This document shows, piece after piece, positions 60,107-64,000 of a stretch of DNA of 64,000 nucleotides. The position numbers and the translations under genes were made by a program. This DNA is from Flavobacteriales bacterium UBA1494 (GTDB taxonomy: Bacteria > Bacteroidota > Bacteroidia > Flavobacteriales_E > Vicingaceae). The notes beneath the pieces are model-generated. The model worked only from the letters and a program-made list of their open reading frames with translations, did no database searches and was not told the DNA's origin. Numbering within the stretch: the stretch's first letter is position 1; every line of letters begins with the position of its first letter. The stretch is taken from the NCBI GenBank assembly GCA_905182175.1, contig CAJJAT010000011.1:273979-337978 (forward strand), given 5' to 3'.

Positions 60107-61555
60107 ATGTTAAAACAATCTCTTCAATTCAAACTATTACAGAAGCTTTCGCCACAACAAATTCAGTTAATGAAATTGTTGCAGCTGCCTACCGTTGCGC
60201 TTGAGCAAAGAGTAAAAGAAGAACTAGAAGGAAACCCTGCCTTAGACGAGGGTGCGGACAGGCAAGATGAAGAGGAAGAGGAGCGCTATGAGGAAAGAGA
60301 TGATGCCAAAGACGAACATGCGGACATCGACCTCTCCATGTACATGGATAATGATGACACTCCAGACTATAAGTACCAGGCCTCTAATCACAGTAAAGAC
60401 GATGAAGATTCAGACATTCCATTTAGCGGAGGATCTACCTTTCATGAGCGTTTAAGGGATCAAATCAGCCTTCAAAATTTAACCGATAAAGAAGAAGAAA
60501 TTGCCATGCACCTTATTGGTAGTCTAGATGATTCAGGGTATTTACGAAGAGATGTTTCTGCTATTGAAGACGATTTAGCTTTCCGAAATAACATTATGAC
60601 TTCGAAAGACGAAATTGAAAAAGTACTGCACGTTATTCAAGAAATGGATCCTCCAGGAGTGGGTGCTAGAAGTTTACAAGAATGCCTGTTAATTCAAATT
60701 AAAAAAAGAATTTCTAACTCATTTGCAAAAAGAATTGCAATTGAAATTTTACAAAATCATTTCAATGAGTTCACTAAAAAGCACTATTCTAAAATTATAG
60801 ATAAGCTTGAAATTGAAAGTGAAGACTTAAAGGAGGCAATTGAAGAGATTTTAAAACTGAACCCAAAGCCGGGGAATTCAATGAATACTTCCGGCAAAAC
60901 GGTTCAAGTAGTTGTACCAGATTTCACTCTTTCTATTAATGATGGGGAACTTGAAATTAGCCTAAACGGAAGAAATGTGCCTCAATTAAGAATTAGTAAT
61001 GAATACAAAGGCATGATTGAACACTATCAGAAATCGAAAGAAAAAACGAAATCTGATAAAGAAGCGATGACTTTCGTAAAGCAAAAACTAGACTCTGCTA
61101 AATGGTTTATTGATGCAATTCAACAACGCCAACATACGTTAATTAACACCATGAGCACGATTGCTGAATACCAACAACAGTACTTTTTAGAAGGCGACGA
61201 AACCAAGTTGAAACCAATGATTTTGAAAGATATTGCTGACAAAATTGACATGGACATTTCGACTGTTTCACGGGTGGTGAACAGCAAATACGTTTCTACA
61301 CCTTACGGCACGTTTTTATTAAAATCATTCTTCTCAGAATCACTTTCAACTGAAGATGGAGAAGAGGTAAGTACAAGAGAGGTTAAAAAAATATTAAAAG
61401 ATTTAATAGAGGCAGAAAGCAAAAAAAAGCCTCTTACCGACGAGAAACTTTCACAATTACTACGCGATAAAAAATACAACATTGCAAGGCGGACGGTTGC
61501 CAAGTACAGAGAGCAACTACATATTCCTGTGGCTAGGTTGAGAAAAGAATTATAA
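60107..61555 (+). CDS. rpoN: RNA polymerase sigma-54 factor
   Basis: This is a 482-residue protein. The start at ATG 60107 (MLKQSLQFKLLQKLSPQQIQ) begins directly in Region I, the Gln/Leu-rich activator-responsive region. An acidic stretch follows (about residues 55-100), as normal for this factor. Region III has the core-binding part with EMDPPGVGARSLQECL, and an HTH with DIADKIDMDISTVSRVVNSK. Near the C-terminus is the RpoN box, ARRTVAKYREQL, the -24 element recogniser. It directs the core enzyme to -24/-12 promoters with an AAA+ activator. Its stop codon directly abuts the next start. Confidence 0.95.
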   Translation: MLKQSLQFKLLQKLSPQQIQLMKLLQLPTVALEQRVKEELEGNPALDEGADRQDEEEEERYEERDDAKDEHADIDLSMYMDNDDTPDYKYQASNHSKDDEDSDIPFSGGSTFHERLRDQISLQNLTDKEEEIAMHLIGSLDDSGYLRRDVSAIEDDLAFRNNIMTSKDEIEKVLHVIQEMDPPGVGARSLQECLLIQIKKRISNSFAKRIAIEILQNHFNEFTKKHYSKIIDKLEIESEDLKEAIEEILKLNPKPGNSMNTSGKTVQVVVPDFTLSINDGELEISLNGRNVPQLRISNEYKGMIEHYQKSKEKTKSDKEAMTFVKQKLDSAKWFIDAIQQRQHTLINTMSTIAEYQQQYFLEGDETKLKPMILKDIADKIDMDISTVSRVVNSKYVSTPYGTFLLKSFFSESLSTEDGEEVSTREVKKILKDLIEAESKKKPLTDEKLSQLLRDKKYNIARRTVAKYREQLHIPVARLRKEL

Positions 61556-62161
61556 ATGAAACCTTTCGCTCAATTTCTTTCCTACTTATTTCATCCAATT
61601 TTTGCGCCGCTATATGCCGTTGCCTTACTCTTTAGCTTGCCTATTTATTTTAATTACAGGCTATCGCAAGAATTTGTCAATTTTACATTTGGTGTCGTAA
61701 CGTTAAATTTAGTGGTGAGCCCCATTTTAGTTTCCCTGTATCTAAAGCGAAAGGAAATAATCGGTTCACTAGAAATGAAGACCACCAAAGAAAGAATTCT
61801 TCCTTATTTGGTTAGTTCAATTTTATATGGAGTTACCTTCTTCTTGTTCCGACAAGTTCAAATGCCTGCACTTTACCTAAAGTTTTTCTTAGGTGCATTT
61901 TTAGCCCTAGTCATTCTATTGCTAGGTGTCGGTTTCTCACAGAAAATTAGCGCTCACTTAGCGGCTTTAGGAGGAATTTGTGGCCTGCTTTATAGTATCT
62001 CAATTGTTACTTCTACTGAAACTCTAGGATGGCTTTTGATTGCAATTGTAATTTCAGGTTTTGTTGCTGCCGCTCGATTGGCATTAAAAAGTCATACGAG
62101 TATTGAGCTTATTAGTGGTTTTTTGCTAGGCTTTGGAATTCAGGTAATCCTTTTCTCTTAG
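61556..62161 (+). CDS. PAP2-like membrane protein
   Basis: This is a 201-residue protein with about six transmembrane helices. The pattern KTTKERILPY, then KISAHLAALGGICG, then ARLALKSHTSIELISGFLLG echoes the three PAP2 phosphatase motifs (KxxxxxxRP, PSGH, SRxxxxxHxxxD), but each is incomplete: the RP is RILP, the PSGH is ISAH and the last Asp is Glu. So it may be an inactive or divergent lipid-phosphatase relative. It starts one base after rpoN ends, so the two are co-transcribed. Its end overlaps the convergent yraN by 4 bp. Confidence 0.6.
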   Translation: MKPFAQFLSYLFHPIFAPLYAVALLFSLPIYFNYRLSQEFVNFTFGVVTLNLVVSPILVSLYLKRKEIIGSLEMKTTKERILPYLVSSILYGVTFFLFRQVQMPALYLKFFLGAFLALVILLLGVGFSQKISAHLAALGGICGLLYSISIVTSTETLGWLLIAIVISGFVAAARLALKSHTSIELISGFLLGFGIQVILFS

Positions 62162-62520
62162 AGCATTGGAGAAAAAGCATCTTCTATGTGCTCTACCTCT
62201 ACTTTGCCTCCCTTTATAAGCACAGAAACAATATCAAACCGACAGTCTAAGTCAATATTTTGTTCTTTAATGAAAGCATCCGCTGCCGTTACAATTCTTT
62301 TCTGTTTAAGAATGGTTACTGCCTCTTTTGGATTTTCAAACTCTAAAGATGTTCTAGTCTTTACCTCAACAATTACAATTTGGTCCTTGAAAGTTATTAT
62401 AATGTCTATTTCAGCTTTTCCGTACCGCCAATTTTGAGTTACGATTTTGTATCCTTTATTAGCTAGGTACCTAACTGCAATTGCTTCACCTTGCTTTCCA
62501 ACCTCGTTATGCTCTGCCAT
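62158..62520 (-). CDS. yraN: YraN/UPF0102 family endonuclease-like protein
   Basis: This is a 120-residue protein of the YraN family. GKQGEAIAVRYLANKGYKIV is the opening, then KAEIDIIITFKDQIVIVEVK with TR: the D...ExK metal-binding triad of a restriction-nuclease-like fold. The family is predicted to act on DNA in recombination or repair, but its role is unproven. Its start codon overlaps the end of the LD-carboxypeptidase gene by 14 bp, so the two are coupled. Confidence 0.9.
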   Translation of the reverse strand: MAEHNEVGKQGEAIAVRYLANKGYKIVTQNWRYGKAEIDIIITFKDQIVIVEVKTRTSLEFENPKEAVTILKQKRIVTAADAFIKEQNIDLDCRFDIVSVLIKGGKVEVEHIEDAFSPML

Positions 62521-63424
62521 TAAAATTTAATGTTGCTTTATTTCCTTCAATACTTAACTCAACTTTTCTGTTCATTATTAGGGCCAAATTCCGTTCAATG
62601 TGCCCTGCAGGGACTCCAAAAATTACAGGAATGTTGTACTCTTTAACCGTTTGTAAAATCGTCATCTTAGCGCTGCTACCAAAAGGTATAGCGTTATCAT
62701 TCATATCGCTCATTCCTCCAATTAAAATGCCCATGCACCCGTTAAATAGCCCTGCCCTTTTTAGGTTCATCATCATACGGTCGATATGATATAGGTACTC
62801 ATCCAAATCTTCGATAAACAAAAACTTTCCCCTTGCATCAATTTGACTTGGAGTTCCCGTTAATGAATAAATGATAGATAAATTTCCTCCCACAATTGGA
62901 GCTTTTAACTCTTTATTTGGCAGAATCGAATGTTCTTCAACTAAAAAGTTTAGAGAGTAGTCATTTCCAAAAAGAGCATTTCTTATTGTTTCCGTACTCT
63001 CATTTTCTCCTTCTTTTGGAAAGCTAATTGGCATGTTCCCATGTAACGTTTCTATCCCTAAATTCTGATTGATGTGGTTGTGTAGAACCGTTACATCACT
63101 ATACCCAACTAACCATTTTGGTTGCCGTAGAAATCTTGAGAAATCAAGGGCATCGATTAACTGAACAGTTCCATAACCTCCTCTAGCACATACTATAGCT
63201 TTCGTTTCTGGATCATTTAAGGCTGTTTGCAAGTCGTCTATTCTTTGACCAGCTGTTCCCGCAAACTGATGGTGCCGTTCAAATAAATTCTTTCCAAATT
63301 TTACGTGCAAGCCCCAACTTTTAAAAGTATTAATGGCAGGCTGTAACTCCTCCAATGTTATTTTACGAGCGGTAGAAATAATGGTGACTACAGCTCCTTT
63401 TTGTAGTGATTTTGGTTGCGACAT
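62507..63424 (-). CDS. ldcA: LD-carboxypeptidase (peptidase family S66)
   Basis: This is a 305-residue cytoplasmic serine peptidase that removes the last D-Ala from muropeptide tetrapeptides during cell-wall recycling. The S66 features are present: CARGGYGTVQLIDALDFS, the nucleophile Ser in LVGYSDVTVLHNHINQNLG, GNMPISFP, GGNLSIIYSLTGTPSQIDAR, an acidic FIEDLDEYLYHIDRM, and the catalytic His in FGVPAGHIERNLALI. The length and order are standard. It is the first gene of a two-gene minus-strand unit with yraN, with the tRNA gene divergent 80 bp upstream. Confidence 0.92.
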   Translation of the reverse strand: MSQPKSLQKGAVVTIISTARKITLEELQPAINTFKSWGLHVKFGKNLFERHHQFAGTAGQRIDDLQTALNDPETKAIVCARGGYGTVQLIDALDFSRFLRQPKWLVGYSDVTVLHNHINQNLGIETLHGNMPISFPKEGENESTETIRNALFGNDYSLNFLVEEHSILPNKELKAPIVGGNLSIIYSLTGTPSQIDARGKFLFIEDLDEYLYHIDRMMMNLKRAGLFNGCMGILIGGMSDMNDNAIPFGSSAKMTILQTVKEYNIPVIFGVPAGHIERNLALIMNRKVELSIEGNKATLNFNGRA

Positions 63425-63504
63425 GAATCAAAGATAATTTATTCGTCCTTACCCTTGTTGTTAAGTGTAAGTTTTTCGTAATCTTGTGCTCGCTATAAAA
63501 AGCA

Positions 63505-63578
63505 GGGCCCTTAGCTCAGCTGGTTAGAGCACCTGACTCATAATCAGGTGGTCGATGGTTCGAGCCCATCAGGGCCCA
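63505..63578 (+). tRNA. tRNA with CAU anticodon, probably tRNA-Ile2 (lysidine type) rather than tRNA-Met
   Basis: A complete 74-base cloverleaf: acceptor GGGCCCT with AGGGCCC plus discriminator A, the D arm AGCTCAGCTGGTTAGAGCA, anticodon arm CCTGACTCATAATCAGG and T arm with GGTTCGAGCCC. The anticodon is CAT. The acceptor pairs C4-G69 and C5-G68 are those recognised by TilS in tRNA-Ile(CAU), and the stem resembles E. coli ileX more than elongator tRNA-Met, so I favour Ile2. The 3' CCA is not encoded. Confidence 0.85.
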
Positions 63579-63592
63579 CAATAGTGATATCA

Positions 63593-63622
63593 AGCCATCC
63601 ATTTAGTTGGGTGGCTTTTTTT
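63593..63622 (+). terminator. tRNA terminator
   Basis: AGCCATCC (63593-63600) pairs with GGGTGGCT (63609-63616, one G-T pair) around an eight-base loop and is followed by seven T. It lies 15 bp after the tRNA. Confidence 0.75.
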
Positions 63623-63668
63623 ATTTCATACGTGTCAGAGTTTGGTCAGACTTTTTTAAGTTTGATGC

Positions 63669-64000
63669 ATGGCATCACCATTTACCTTTTGGATTGATTA
63701 TTTAGAAAATCAAAAAGCAATACAAGATAGAAAAAAGTTCAGTCATAGAGTTCTTGGTCCCTTTTTTGATGAACCTGGTTTCGATTATTATAAGCTACAA
63801 AATAATTTAGATTTTGAGCAGACAAAGGACTATATAATAGTTAAGAGACAAGTATTTATTGATTTAGAACCATGGAATGATGAAGTAGTTAAAAACGAAA
63901 AAGACGCCAAGTATTCTTTTGAACCATATTTGAGAAAAAAATACAACTCTGAGATAATAAAGACAAAAGAGTCAATAGAATCCATATTCCTTGGTGATTC
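63669..64000 (+). CDS. Unknown protein, 5' part only (runs off the right edge)
   Basis: An open frame from ATG 63669 runs without a stop to base 64000 (110 codons): MASPFTFWIDYLENQKAIQD, then SHRVLGPFFDEPGFDYYKLQ and EPWNDEVVKNEKDAKYSFEP. It has no signal peptide, and I recognise no domain in this part. A TAAGTTTG -7-like box (63657-63664) ends four bases before the ATG, so a leaderless transcript is possible. An integrated accessory gene after a tRNA is possible, but there is no integrase in view. Confidence 0.5.
   Translation, partial: MASPFTFWIDYLENQKAIQDRKKFSHRVLGPFFDEPGFDYYKLQNNLDFEQTKDYIIVKRQVFIDLEPWNDEVVKNEKDAKYSFEPYLRKKYNSEIIKTKESIESIFLGD

Noticed and set aside
63505..64000. Integrated genomic island at the tRNA
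   Set aside because: Only 420 bases are visible after the tRNA, with no integrase or repeat of the tRNA end, so the idea cannot be supported here.

Overview
The window is chromosomal DNA of a free-living, probably gliding and marine-type member of the Bacteroidota, most likely order Flavobacteriales. The evidence is a gldB-gldC pair, a SusC/SusD pair, many Bacteroidetes-type outer-membrane beta-barrels, promoters with the TAnnTTTG -7 element and almost no Shine-Dalgarno signals, an archaeal/eukaryotic-type class II glycyl-tRNA synthetase, and low G+C. No rRNA, CRISPR array, insertion sequence or prophage was seen. There is one tRNA near the right end.

Layout. 1-4144: the start of ftsX, then gldC and gldB (minus), divergent from an outer-membrane barrel gene and nadE. 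4228-6728: a decayed M50 protease, an intact radical SAM/SPASM enzyme, a decayed DUF3124 gene and a 21-bp palindrome. 6778-16566: a DUF5686-type outer-membrane protein, an NAD(P)H/FAD oxidoreductase with a membrane polyferredoxin, and three membrane-linked glycosyltransferases. 16631-18196: the remains of a restriction-modification locus (methyltransferase stub, intact HNH endonuclease) and a broken Kazal-like lipoprotein. 18308-24044: a methyltransferase, a CrtA-like carotenoid monooxygenase, hemL, hemE, a PEGA protein and a lipoprotein. 24227-31535: two secreted amidohydrolases, a small membrane protein annotated in relatives as cytochrome b, hflX and an AAA_14/DUF4143 ATPase. 32437-33850: a repeat field with a 329-bp tandem duplication, long nested palindromes and a GIY-YIG nuclease gene broken by one stop. 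33856-44011: a very large outer-membrane protein, xth, an OmpA-like lipoprotein, a barrel protein lying between two diverged copies of the glyS 3' end, glyS, and another barrel. 44995-50497: a SusCD pair and a DUF3109 protein. 50678-57275: a tetR-tolC-MFP-RND efflux operon. 57490-63424: asnS, a decayed toxin-antitoxin pair, a GNAT, rpoN, a PAP2-like membrane protein, yraN and an LD-carboxypeptidase. 63505-64000: a CAU tRNA, its terminator and the start of an unknown gene.

Two themes stand out. First, the long housekeeping genes are all intact, but at least seven short accessory genes are broken, most by more than one lesion. They are a toxin, an antitoxin, a methyltransferase, a GIY-YIG nuclease, a Kazal-like lipoprotein, a DUF3124 protein and an M50 protease. 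This points to real gene decay rather than base-calling error. Second, a dispersed palindrome with the core TTCGACTCCGCTC recurs at gene ends. It forms the tip of hairpins whose lower stems differ from gene to gene, and a related, much longer palindrome is tandemly amplified beside the broken GIY-YIG gene. The repeat/terminator family, its possible link to the GIY-YIG nuclease, and the restriction enzyme left without its methyltransferase are the most interesting observations here.
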